NCBI GenBank assembly: GCA_031841125.1
Contig: CM063109.1
Location: 66,098,914-66,162,913 of the forward strand
From: Acanthococcus lagerstroemiae
Taxonomy: Eukaryota > Arthropoda > Insecta > Hemiptera > Eriococcidae
Length of the DNA stretch: 64,000 bases
Direction of reading: 5' to 3'
Position 1 is the first letter of the stretch; every line of letters begins with the position of its first letter. A model generated the notes under the pieces. That model saw only the letters and a program-made list of their open reading frames with translations. It made no database searches and had not been told where the DNA came from. Both the position numbers and the translations under genes were made by a program. Below, in pieces: positions 1 through 10,160 of this stretch.

Positions 1-574
1 TTTTTTTTTTTAGAAACATGATCTCTGCAATAAATGAGTATTTTAGTATACAAATTATCATTATTTCACAGAAGTTCTTACACAGCCTTCTAGAGGAAGT
101 TATGAGGATGTTATATGAGCATTTGAGAGAAGTTTATGCTTATAGTGGAACCCTACAGAGAGGTTTGAAAATTATCCACGTTGAAGGACATATCTCTTCC
201 TAGACACAACTTTGAGGCATTCTAAAGGTCACTTAACTTGGTTAGAAAAAGATTGTAAGACCTATACCGTGTTGCCTCAACTTACCTCTTCAACAATGGG
301 AAACAGTAGTTCCTGGAAACTATGTATTAAACCCTTCCAGTGAGCAAAAAAAAAAAAAACGAAACTAGACCAGGTTGACACCCACGTTGATGGACATTTC
401 AGGTGCATTTTCGATTTTCTAAGGATGTTCTGCTGAACTAGGGAGAGCTTTTACCACTGTCTCCATCAGAAGAGTTCATTTCCTCAATTTTGACATATTG
501 CGCATAGTATTCTGATAATAAGTGGCAGAGTTACAGCCCATTTACATGAATTGTCCATTTTTCGGAGAATTACC
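1..574 (-). mobile_element. Partial inverted copy of the GGGTAATTC inverted-repeat element
   Basis: This stretch is the reverse complement of 5864-6431 with only scattered mismatches. Its right end reads as the terminus GGGTAATTCTCCGAAAAATG on the minus strand, ending at 574. The rest of the copy lies left of the window. It contains two copies of the internal CACGTTGAAGGACA-like motif (about 175-190 and 381-396). No transposase is visible. The 61-residue frame at 18-203 is the same non-coding sequence as in the other copy. Confidence 0.85.
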
Positions 575-2560
575 CATGTACCTAGGAGCATTACTAACCA
601 ACGAAGATGATCCTGAATATAGCCCCGAATAAGAAATTAGAAAAACCCAAATGTCAAGGTCGGTAATGGTTCGTCTGCAGAGAATATGTTCCCATAAGGC
701 AACGAAAATGCATCTTAACACTCTAAATGTTCCTGGTGTTTCTGAACGCGGCTGAAACACGAATGGTGAAGGTAGAGTACTATGAACCCGAGTAGCCCAG
801 CCGTCATTCTTATCCTTACTTTTTCCGTTAACGTGCGAACGCATCGCGGGCGACAATCGAGGCTGCCCGCGAAGAAGATCGAGGTTGCACGGCGAATAAA
901 TAGATGAAAATGACGGTTCAGCGTACTCGGCCTTATAGAGCTCTAATGAAGCAGGAGAAAATATGGTGCTAGAAATGCATACTAAGAATCCCATGGTCGG
1001 CAAAGAAAACGTTCATCAGTTCTCAAAAAACTCAGTTTAGAGCGACGGTTATCCAACATAGATGATTCAAAGCGATGAAAACAGAGCTTGTGTTGACTTA
1101 CCGTAAAAGGAAAAGTAGAAGATGAACGTTTCCGAGGTCGTTCTCGATCCATATGGACTGACCAAGTGAAGAGCTACACTGATCATCCACTTCAACAGAG
1201 CATAAACAGAGCAGAGGATAGTGCAACCAAGCTGTGGCTGTGGGTGAATGATCACGCCTGTTCCGGTAGGAGCAAAACGACAAGGAAGATGAAGGTACTT
1301 ATGAAGGAGGGAGGTCTACACCTTTCGATTGTCGTGAGAAGGTTAAGAGAAGAGAAAAATGGTTTGCTACACACCCTACAGAAGTCTGATTCGCCGCCTC
1401 TGCGAAAGTGTCGCGGAATCGAGATCATAATTAGATCTAATTTTTCGATTAAGGACGAATAAGAATCGCGCCTCGCTCTTTCTGGAAGAGAGTTCGCCTC
1501 TGCTCCGACCTATTTCCATATCCACGGCCCTGATCTTGGCATCGCTATGTAACATGTTAGTTATTTAATAAAAATTTTTTACTTATATAAAGAAAACAAA
1601 AGGTGTAACCAATATGTACACCTATGTAGATTTTAACAGCGAGCCGAAACGGAACAATGAAATACGAAGTGCGCGCTAGGAAGGCGATATTAAATGACAA
1701 TAACGTGTCGTAAATTGCGTGGTGCTCGAAACTGCCGCACGCCCGGTAAATGCGAATGTCTATGTCGGTATCGTGCACATACCATTTGTCAAAAAATAAA
1801 AAATAAAAATATTAGCTATCGGCGGCGAAGAAGACGAGGACGCCAAATACACCATCGACGCGTGAATGGAGCACCATCGAGTCGCGGTGCCGATGCCAGG
1901 GCGACGATGAAAATGTACGTACGATTTTTGTGAACTTTTAATTACCATCAGCAGCCCGGGTGGGACAAGGAACGCGCATAGAGGAAATTCCACGGATGCT
2001 GGGCACGAAACTACGTTGATTTACATGTCGTACCAGACCGTTCCAGTCTACGTGATCGTTGTGTACAACCACTCAGAAGAGAAAAAGGGATAGCCGCAGC
2101 ATAACTTGTCCTATGTCTCATTGAAGATGCAAGGAGGCCATCGCGTGATATCGCCCATTGTCAAAAGATCTCCTACTCTTTCGAGTAGAGCTTCGTAACA
2201 TGGGCGCGTGTATTTGGCCAGCTGAAGCTCAAATTTTCGTACCTGCCATAGTTGGCGTTCATCTGATGGCAAGGTTGCGGTAGAGATCACGGTGCATTGT
2301 GGTGGCTGGTTCATGATACCGGTCCAATCAAAATCAGTTGCCGTATCCGATGCCGGACATGGGCGGTCGCATTTTCAGACGTGCGACTTTCCTGGGCAGG
2401 GTTAGTTGGGGTAGTTTGCCATTGCTTCCCCACGGTTTGTTGCGTTAAAGTTTTCCTTTTCTGTGCCGAGAAGTGAGCAGAAGCAGTTCGCTTACTAGCT
2501 ACGTGTTTTCACAACGTTGAGTGAGCTGTCAACGACGTGCACAAACACAGTACCGAATCT
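575..2560. other. Unassigned sequence, no recognisable gene
   Basis: About 2 kb with higher GC than its surroundings. Reading frames of 60-150 codons occur on both strands (542-1003 minus, 1166-1462 plus), but none shows a motif I recognise, and the longest overlaps the inverted-repeat element to its left. It could be unique host sequence or an old unrecognised repeat. Confidence 0.4.
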
Positions 2561-2689
2561 TTCTGATCTAGTGGTAACACGCCACGCGAGTGTAATGCCT
2601 TGTTCAGTCGAACTGGCAGGATTACAGGGTGCTGTCTTTCCACCCCGATTGATCCTGGAGCTGCTCTGTTCGCCAGGATGTTAGTCTGG

Positions 2690-2765
2690 GTATTCGAGTG
2701 GGACTCTAACCTGAGACGCAAGAATTGCGAAGCGGACGTGTTACCACTCGACCACAGAGTGAACT
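2690..2765 (-). other. tRNA-like sequence (SINE head or pseudo-tRNA)
   Basis: On the minus strand a box-A-like TGGTCGAGTGG (about 2748-2758) is followed by a box-B-like GGTTAGAGTCC, the spacing and order of an internal RNA polymerase III promoter. A second box-A-like block (TAGTGGTAACACGCC) lies at about 2569-2583 on the plus strand. No convincing full cloverleaf could be folded by eye, so a tRNA-derived SINE fragment is more likely than a functional tRNA gene. Confidence 0.35.
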
Positions 2766-3654
2766 ATGATACCCATAGTTAAGAAGAAAGAAGATACAAT
2801 AGAGAAATAGAAGCGAGAATGTGAGAGGAATGAGTGAGGAGAGATAGATTATGTTCATAACGTGTTCAAACTGCATCCAAATTAGGGAAGCCAACGAAAA
2901 CAGTGTGGCAAGAGTGGGTGCGTGCGTTCCCTAGGTACATGAATGCACCGGTCATCAATCAATGCTTCTTGCATATGGTATACCAACGACCAAACCTACA
3001 CGTTGTGAAACCAGATATTGTGGGATTTAGAATCGCATATTGCCAACACAACTAACACCTGGTAGTGGATTGATATTAATTCCAATTGGCATAGACAGTT
3101 TAGGAACATAGATCACGCTTTCATTATACTACCTAGTTGAACAACGGTGATCAGCTTCACACCGAGTTACCGAAGCTATTGCGAAGCGGTCTTTTTTTGT
3201 GGAGGGGGGGGGGCAAGTGACGAATTAAAGGTGAAAGGCCCAGTCGGAAAACGTTCTGAGGGGCCCACAGTTTGAGATTTGAAAAAATATCATTCCACCC
3301 CGCATAAGATTTTGGTGGATGTGGGGCCAAAAAAGATAAGACATCTTTACTGGCAGAAGGGCTTTGTATGCTAAAAAAAATCGCACGATTCTGGCAGAGA
3401 CCTCTAAAAAAGAAGTCAGATAATCCAAAACGAGCAACCAATTTTGCCAACGGCCCCTTACGCGCTGAAGTTTGCTTATACAATATATTTTTATACTACT
3501 TGATCAGAAAGGCAATGTTTACGTTGGTGTTTTACAGACGACAAGAAGCGCCTATCATTCATGCATCAAGTGCTAACGAAACCTGCATGTAAAGTAAACG
3601 TCCCTCAATGTAAAGCGTTTTACATGAAAAAACTGCTGGCCCGTAATTTCGTGT
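2766..3654. other. Unassigned sequence
   Basis: No gene or element boundary was recognised. It contains a G-run at 3203-3212. The two overlapping minus-strand frames of 70-108 codons at 3157-3483 have no recognisable motif. Confidence 0.35.
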
Positions 3655-3730
3655 CAGAGAATCAAACCCGCGTCCATTGAAACATTTGACTGAAATGCGG
3701 CGATTGTCTCTAACCACTTGGCCATGGAGC
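3655..3730 (-). other. tRNA-like sequence (pseudo-tRNA or SINE head)
   Basis: On the minus strand, GCTCCA is followed by a box-A-like TGGCCAAGTGG (3714-3724) and a box-B-like GGTTTGATTC (3659-3668). An anticodon-loop-like CATTTCAGTCAAATG lies between them, with extra bases that could be a long variable arm (Leu/Ser type). Acceptor-stem pairing is not convincing, so I call it tRNA-like only. Confidence 0.4.
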
Positions 3731-4319
3731 AAATTACAAAATAGCGACTTAAGAACGCATTTAAATATTCACGACGTAGTGCAGCTGTTACCGTTCGTTG
3801 TTAACCGTCGTTACGTTTTTGCTGGCCACTACCTGTGTATGCTGTTTGTGCATGTGAACAAACTGAAGACAAGACTGTGATACTGTACTTTGTAGCAATT
3901 AACTGAGCAAATTAAATTTTTGAATTAATTACGCACACAAAAATCACCTGTCTATAATTTAAATAAATAAACAGATCTAAAAAAAAAATACTGACCATGT
4001 CAGCGAAAAACATTGCCACTTCTGATCAAGTAGTGTAAAAATATCTTCCACAACAAGAGCCAAAAGTGAGTCTACATGACTCGGGAATGGCTCACTCGCT
4101 GTGCTCGTTCGCAAACTTTCTCTCGCCATGTAAACACTCACTTTTGACTCTTGGTGTGTAATATACTGCGTATTAACTTTTGGCATTTTTATGTCTTTAC
4201 TTTGCTTTAATTTTCAGCGTGACGAAAATAGCGTTACAAAAATCGTGCTGGCTGTCTGGCTAAGCTGGTTGGTAATGGAAAAAAGCGTTACTTTGGAGCA
4301 TGACGAAAATAGCATTACG
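3731..4319. other. Unassigned sequence with a small inverted repeat
   Basis: Imperfect inverted arms of about 25 bp, 4054-4078 and 4127-4152, share AAAAGTGAGT and CATG and enclose about 48 bp; this may be a small MITE remnant. A block with GACGAAAATAGC occurs twice in direct orientation (about 4222 and 4303). No gene was recognised. Confidence 0.4.
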
Positions 4320-4545
4320 GGCTGGCAAGGCTGGCTGACTGGCTAGCTAGCTAGCTGGCTAACTGGCTGACTGGCTGGCTGGCTGACTGACTGACTGACT
4401 GACTGACTGACCGACCGACCGACCGACCAACTGACCGACCAACTGACCGACCAACCGACCGACCGACCAACCGACTGACCAACTAACTGACTATTCATTC
4501 TGCGGACTGACCGGCCAACCGACCAACCAACTGACTGACTATTCA
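4320..4545. repeat. Tetranucleotide microsatellite (CTGG/CTGA/CCGA)n
   Basis: About 225 bp of interspersed CTGG, CTGA, CCGA and CCAA tetramers, with the block TATTCATTCTGCG repeated near 4491 and 4541. It abuts the 3' end of the minus-strand LINE that begins at 4546, so it may be an expanded LINE tail. The serine/valine-rich frame on the minus strand is an artefact of the repeat. Confidence 0.9.
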
Positions 4546-4966
4546 TTCTGCGTATGTAATGTATTATGCTTACGTTATTTTTGAGTTTTTTTCTTAAGGT
4601 TATGAGTTTCTGATTTTGTCTTTTTTCGTGTAGTTGAGTATTGAGCTTTCTATTGCGTTCTGTATGATTTTTAGTCTGTTCTCTTCTTTATTAGTTGTAG
4701 TCCAAGTTTGGGAACCATAGGATAGAGTAGGTATTATACAGGAATTAAAAATAGAGCTTTTTTGGTTGTTAAAAGGAAAAGGGACCTTTATAAATATGTT
4801 TTAGTGACCAATACTCGTTCCACGTTAGTGTAATTCTTCTGTTCATTTTTTTTTCTCCATTTGGTTTTCGAAAGTTGAAGTTTGTCCTAGGTGTATATTA
4901 TTTCTTTAGTTTTTTTGGCTTCTTGATCTTCCATAATTATTTTGATGTCTTAGTTTTTTGTTAGTA
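4546..4966 (-). pseudogene. LINE reverse transcriptase C-terminal region (3' half of a split LINE)
   Basis: Minus-strand translation gives the post-catalytic part of a non-LTR retrotransposon polymerase: a block ending RRITLTWNEYWSLKHIY, then IIPTLSYGSQTWTTTNKEEN and RLKIIQNAIESSIL, the familiar 'LTYGSQTW' and 'R..Q.A.ERSIL' blocks. Stops and frameshifts make it a pseudogene. It is the downstream part of the LINE whose 5' part lies at 7069-7690; the element at 4967-7068 separates them. The 3' end abuts the tetranucleotide repeat. A related block occurs inside the MITE at 34177-35014. Confidence 0.85.
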
Positions 4967-7068
4967 GGGTTAGTGGTTCCAAGATGACACAGTAGATCAA
5001 GTTATTTTTAGGTATATCTGATCAAGTTTTTTTTTTCAAACATCTTGAAATTTTTATCAAAAAAAGGTGTTTATTAAAGGATTAAAATGAGTCAATAACG
5101 AATGGTCTATCACTTTTTTAACCCAAGATGTGGTAACAAATACTTGTAGTGATCAGCTGTGTCATCTTGGAACCCTGGGGATATAAGATGACATGAAGCT
5201 TGTTCCAAGATGAAACGACTAGAAAAACATGACAAAAAGTCAAAATTATTTAGTTATTAAAATATAATACATATAATGGACATATCAATATATATTATAA
5301 TGGGAAAGGTCAACGTCAACTGTCAAGGCCCTTTCCAGCCTTTTCGTACTTCCTAGAATCGAATTCTTTACAAGCAGCTCTATACGAGTAATTCTTTTCA
5401 CGAATTAAATTTTCGGCCTTTTTCATATCTCCTGCATCAAATTGACCTCGGGTTGTTTTTCCTTAATATCCTGTACCCATTTGTATAAAAAAATATGAAA
5501 ATTAATACGTGTCATCTTGGAACCCCCAAAAAATATGTCATCTTGGAACCAACGTTTTCTTCATGTTTAATGTGGTATTTGTTGTGACCATCAAAAACAG
5601 TTATGATTATGAATGCAACGTCATTCAATGCCGGACTTACAGTTGTACAACATATTCGAAATTTACTTACCAACTAAACAGATTAGTTTCTCAATAAATT
5701 AAAAAAGAAAAACGGACTTGAAAAATTTTTACATTTGGCATTCAAAAACATGTTTTTGGTGATATCACGAGATTGTTTCCTGATAATTACTTCGTTCACA
5801 GATTAAAATGAGTGTTATGTTGCCACATGTCGGCAGTATGAGTTTCACCTAAATAGTGCTAGTGGGTAATTCTCCGAAAAATGGACAATTCATGTAAATG
5901 GGCTGTAACTCTGCCACTTATTATCAGAATGCTATGCGCAATATGTCAAAATTGAGGAAATGAACTCTTCTGATGGAGACAGTGGTAAAAGCTCTCCCTA
6001 GTTCAGCAGAACATCCTTAGAAAATCGAAAATGCACCTGAAATGTCCATCAACGTGGGTGTCAACCTGGTCTAGTTTCGTTTTTTTTTTTTTGCTCGCTG
6101 GAAGGGTTTAATACATAAAATTCAGGAACTACTGTTTTCTATTGTTGAAGAGGTAAGTTGAGGCAACACGGTATAGGTCTTACAATCTTTTTCTAACCAA
6201 GTTAAGTGACCTTTAGAATGCCTCAAAGTTGTGTCTAGGAAGAGATATGTCCTTCAACGTGGATAATTTTCAAACCTCTCTGTAGGGTTCCACTATAAGC
6301 ATAAACTTCTCTCAAATGCTCATATAACTTCCTCATAACTTCCTCTAGAAGGCTGTGTAAGAACTTCTGTGAAATAATGATAATTTGTATGCTAAAATAC
6401 TCATTTATTGCAGAGATCATGTTTTCTAAAAAAAAAAAAAAGTGTCCTTCATCGTGGACATCAACAGCCATATTGAATTTACAGCTCGGAATTTGTAAAA
6501 ACGTAATAATATATCTAATGTTGGCCACATTACATTCAGCAACATGTATCAAATATTCTCCGCATATTCATCCAATGGGAAAAGGAAAAAGGCGATTTTT
6601 TCCTTAAACGTGGACATAAAATATTATTCAACATGGATACTCGCGTATTTCTTGTATCCACGTTGAAGGACGTGAATCTTTCGACACTTGGAAGCAGTCT
6701 GTAGAAACAGCCTTTAAATATTCTTCGTGCAGAGACTACTTTCCTAGGTGAATTTTTGGTACTTCATAAAACCGTGATCCGTGAGATTGTAACCCACGGT
6801 GCCGCTGTGTGATCGTACAGCCTCATCTTATCACACTATGTAAACGTGAAAAATTACCATTTTTTTCTAACCCCCCCCCCATCAAATTTAAGCCTGGCCG
6901 GTACCGGAATATGTTTTCTAATACCCTTAGTATCGATTTCAACGAAAAAAATTTGAAAAGGGAACCTCTTTTTTTTTGTTTTTGTCCACGTTGAATTGTC
7001 CATTTTTCGGAGAATCACCCTAGTAACGGACGAGGTATTCAGATTTGTCATCTTGGAACCACTAACCC
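4967..7068. mobile_element. TA-flanked inverted-repeat element with internal GTCATCTTGGAACC repeats
   Basis: Perfect terminal inverted repeats start GGGTTAGTGGTTCCAAG (about 22 bp) and are flanked by TA at 4965-4966 and 7069-7070. Removing the element and one TA joins the LINE halves in frame (NMSKTKI then LTKN). The terminal motif GTCATCTTGGAACC recurs inside in both orientations: 4976-4989, 5161-5174, 5202-5213, 5511-5524, 5537-5550 and 7047-7060. There is no transposase frame, so it is non-autonomous. A second element (5864-7020) is nested inside. TA duplication is known for Tc1/mariner and a few other superfamilies; the terminus matches none that I can name. Confidence 0.85.
5864..7020 (+). 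mobile_element. GGGTAATTC inverted-repeat element with internal CACGTTGAAGGACA repeats
   Basis: The left terminus GGGTAATTCTCCGAAAAATG matches the right terminus in reverse (GGGTGATTCTCCG), and both continue into GGACAATTCA. A possible 4-bp target duplication TAGT lies at 5860-5863 and 7021-7024; it is short enough to be chance. Variants of GTCCTTCAACGTGGACA recur at about 6043, 6249, 6443, 6601, 6657 and 6983. There is no coding capacity. Positions 5864-6431 are an inverted copy of 1-574. Confidence 0.75.
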
Positions 7069-7690
7069 TATCTTTGTTTTGCTCATGTTCATGGTAAGTC
7101 CTGATTTTTTGCTGTTGGTGTTAAGTTCGTTGATCATAGTTTGTAGGTCTTGTAAGTTGGATGACAGTTCAGATGCTCTCCGTTGATTGAGATTCCTTTT
7201 TGTTCCCAGTCAAGTTGCCTAAAGATTTCCTCGAGAGCACAGTTAAATAGTATTGGGGTGAGGGGGGCCCCCTGCTTTATCCCTCGTTGATTTGGAAGTA
7301 TTTATCCGTTTGGTCCGTTATTATTCTGAAGTGTATGTTAAAGTACATTTGTCGAATTAAGTTAGTTAGAGTATGTGTTATCCCTTGGTTGTTGAGAGCG
7401 TCGAGCAGAAAACCGTGCTGCAGCGAATCGAAAGCTTTGTTATAGTCTATGAAGGCTAGGTGGACTTCTAGTTGGTATTCGTTGGTTTTCTGTAAGAGTT
7501 GGTTGATAGTGTGTATAAGTGATCGATTGTGGAGTAGTTCTTCCTGAAACCTGCTTGTTCCCGTGGTTGTTGTTCGTTTAATTTATTTCTCAGTCTACTT
7601 TCGATAACTTTCGAAAAGATTTGTGCTATTACGGGACTCAGCGTTATAGGCCTGTAGTTCTCTACCTTGTGTCGATCGTCTTTTTTGAAT
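7069..7690 (-). pseudogene. LINE reverse transcriptase N-terminal region (5' half of a split LINE)
   Basis: Minus-strand translation shows canonical non-LTR polymerase blocks: TLFKKDDRHKVENYRPITL, ESRLRNKLNEQQPREQAGFR, NYSTIDHLYTL, then in the continuing sequence LAFIDYNKAFDSLQHGFLLD and a decayed GPLTPILFNCALE, ending NMSKTKI at the insertion site. The YADD segment was not found intact. The 5' end is cut off at a GACT microsatellite (7693-7711). The 'AGFRK..STIDHL' style is shared with the LINE at 33.5-36.4 kb. Clade assignment (RTE-like or another endonuclease-bearing group) needs a tree. Confidence 0.88.
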
Positions 7691-7747
7691 AGAGTGACTG
7701 ACTGACTGACTGTAGGCAAAAAAATTCCCATGGAAATTCATATAAAA

Positions 7748-7858
7748 ATAACACGGCTGCAGACTGCAGTCGTGCAGTAACAACACGGCTGCAGACTGCA
7801 GTTGTGCAGTAACAACACGGCTGCAGACTGCAGTTGTGCAGGAACAACACGGCTGGAG
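7748..7858. repeat. 32-bp tandem repeat, about 3.5 copies
   Basis: The unit ACACGGCTGCAGACTGCAGT plus GTGCAGTAACA repeats about 3.5 times with few changes. The core CTGCAGACTGCAG is itself near-palindromic. The minus-strand frames over it are repeat artefacts. Confidence 0.92.
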
Positions 7859-8529
7859 ACGGTAGAAATGTCAACCACTGAACTGAAATATCACCATGAA
7901 GAGCTAAGTCATACGGACTGTCTTCATGTCGGGGGGGGCGTGTCGGGGGTGGTGTCGCTATAGTAGTGTTGCGCTAGCGATGTGGCTATGTTGGCCAACT
8001 AAGAGACATACACTTGAAGTATTTCGCTGAAATCTCGTCGTCGGAATAGAGGTGCGAAATGTAAATCGTATAAATCGAGGCTGAGCGCGAGGCGCTTCCG
8101 ACTCGCAACGCTCATCCTTGTATCAGTCTGAGAGCTAGCCTTCGAGTACTAGCAGAGCGTAGTACTCGAAGGCTAATGCAATTTTACCATTGAGCTGGAG
8201 CTCCTTTGCCAATCGTCCTGTCTTTTGCCTCCTTGTTAATTCCGCTTCACGGGGGGCTGATTGAATATTTCCTAATACGAACTAAAATTTCTATAAATGA
8301 TTTCTTCATTCATTTTTAAAGCTTCCTTTTTTGTTATTTTACTATTTTCAGTAGTTGGGTATGTTTTTCAGTCTTCATGTTTCCTGAAGAATTGTATTCA
8401 TTCTACTTATGCGGTTTCTGTACTTCGGTATTATTTATAAAATATTACTAATTCAATGGATAGGTAAAATGCAGCACATAACTGGACGCTGCCGTAAGAG
8501 AAGTATTCTTGAGAAGATTCCATGACAGA
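7859..8529. other. Unassigned sequence with a perfect 16-bp hairpin
   Basis: No gene was recognised. TAGCCTTCGAGTACTA at 8136-8151 and its exact reverse complement at 8160-8175 enclose an 8-base loop. A G-rich stretch lies near 7930-7955. Confidence 0.5.
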
Positions 8530-8801
8530 TTATGCTAACAAACATCTGTTTCCGTTCCTTAGCGTACTTTTTTGTTCAATTTTTCCGTCACTTGAACACA
8601 TTTTCCAGAATATAGCGCCCACTTGCATGTAAAATTTTTCGCTAGCATTTCGTGAGTCACCCCGTAGTCCTTCTACATACTCTACCCACCTTTTTACTTT
8701 TCCTTCAGCTGTGTAAATAGGTTCTCCTTCCTTATTTGTTATATTACTTGCTTTCTTCCTTCTTTCTTTAAACTCCATTTTTACTTTTCTATATGCCAAG
8801 T
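8530..8801 (-). pseudogene. LINE polyprotein linker between endonuclease and polymerase
   Basis: The minus-strand frame reads AYRKVKMEFKERRKK, NITNKEGEPIYTAEGKVKRW and VEYVEGLRGD, the characteristic stretch just upstream of the polymerase in a common insect LINE group. The polymerase that should follow is missing, so the copy is truncated. The same segment occurs again, more decayed, at 8928-9065, with a SINE fragment between. Confidence 0.75.
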
Positions 8802-8810
8802 CCAGAAGTG

Positions 8811-8902
8811 AGATAGCCCTAGCAGCCTCCCCGTCGTCTCTGAGGTTAATGCTCGAAAGGGCGGATTCCAGGGCTCGGGTTGTGAGTAAATTAGAAAAGG
8901 AA
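8811..8902 (+). mobile_element. SINE body fragment (5' truncated)
   Basis: The block with GCCCTAGCAGCCTCCCCG, CTCTGAGG, TGCTCGAAAGGGCGGATTC and TTAGAAAAG closely matches the body of the tRNA-headed SINE at 26821-27032, in the same orientation. The tRNA head is missing here. Confidence 0.75.
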
Positions 8903-8927
8903 TCCTAATAGTTTCGTCCCGAACTAT

Positions 8928-9885
8928 ATAGTCCTTCTACATGCTGTAACCCACCTTTTTACTTTTTCTTCAGCTGTGTACATAGGCTCTCCCTCCTCAT
9001 ATGTTGTATTACTTACTTTCTTCCTTCTTCCTCCAAATACCATTTTTACATTTTTATATGCCAAGTCTGTTTGTCCTTTATTCATGCATATTCTTCCATC
9101 TTATCACTTTTTTCTTTCATCCATTCCTCCCTTACCTTTTTACATACACTCTCTCTTTATTTCATTCCTCAACCTTTGATAAGCTGATCTACCATCCCTA
9201 TCGTTTGCATTCTTATATTTTCTCCGTTCGTCTATCTTTCTGAGGATTTCCTCTTTCATCCATGGTTTCTTTTCTTCTCTCTTAGTTTTACCTAGATATT
9301 CTTCTGCTGGCTTTAATATTCCCTACTTTATTTTATCCCACTCTTCCTCGACACTGTTAATTTCCTGTGTTTTTTCAACCTCTAATTGTAATACAACTCT
9401 TGATATTTCTCTCTTGTATTAATATTTTCCAACTTTTTCAAATTCCATCTTTTTGCTTCTTCTTTTTTACCAAGTCTCTTCAATTTAAGCCCGCATTTCA
9501 TTACTACCAAGTTATGATCAGTATCAATATCGGCTCCCGGATAAGTTTTACACTCTAATATTTGATTTCTAAAACGTTGTTTTGTAATAATGTAGTCAAT
9601 TTGATATCTACCTTCGTTACCTAGACTCTTCCCCGTATACCTTCTTCTATAATGATTTTTAAATAGAGTATTTCCTATAACTAAGTCATACTTCGCTCAA
9701 AACTGTATTAAACGCTCTCTTTTTTCACATTTCTCATTCCTAATCCAAAATCCCGACTATATTACCAACTCTAGCATTTCAATCACCCATAATAATAAGA
9801 TTCTCTTCGTCTCTAACATGCTTTATAAGTCCTTCTAATTCTTCGTATACCTCCTCAATTTCTTCGTCCTCGTGAGTATTAGTAG
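8928..9885 (-). pseudogene. LINE endonuclease C-terminus and linker, decayed
   Basis: On the minus strand from right to left: ENLIIMGDWNARVGN (endonuclease GDWNA block), QIDYIITKQRFRNQI, ADIDTDHNLVVMKCGLKLKR (endonuclease C-terminal SDH-type block), then a charged linker (KKPWMKEEILRKIDERRKYK) ending in a second copy of TAEEKVKRWV. Many stops and frameshifts are present. The endonuclease is of the APE type used for target-primed reverse transcription. It belongs with 8530-8801 and probably to the same lineage as the polymerases at 27 and 58 kb. Confidence 0.82.
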
Positions 9886-9889
9886 GTAA

Positions 9890-10160
9890 TCAAAAGTTCC
9901 GATAATACGGACTTTCTTCAGCTCCAATGTAGTATTATTCATAGTGAAAGTAGGTGCAAAATAAAGCGAATAGTAGTAAACCGTTTTGTGTGTATTAAAA
10001 ATATGAGAGAAGCGTGAGAACTTAGGCGCGCGAGTATTTTCTGCATCAAAATTTCGGATAACATGATTCAAGTTCGGATAATACAGTACTTTGTATAATT
10101 GGGAGAGGATCTGGGGCCTTCGAATAATACGGTACTTCGGATAATCGGGGTTCTATACTG
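9890..10160. mobile_element. pogo/Tigger-like MITE, one end only
   Basis: The right end, read on the minus strand, is CAGTATAGAACCCCGATTAT, a terminus typical of pogo-like elements. GGATAATACGG- and TTCGGATAA-type blocks recur inside (about 9900, 10053, 10074, 10120, 10137). The opposite terminus was not found, so the left side is probably truncated at the LINE boundary. Confidence 0.6.

Noticed and set aside
542..1003. 153-codon minus-strand open frame
   Set aside because: It overlaps the end of the inverted-repeat element, has no recognisable domain, and its composition resembles surrounding non-coding DNA.
4343..4546. Ser/Val/Gly-rich 67-residue repeat protein
   Set aside because: Pure translation of a tetranucleotide microsatellite.
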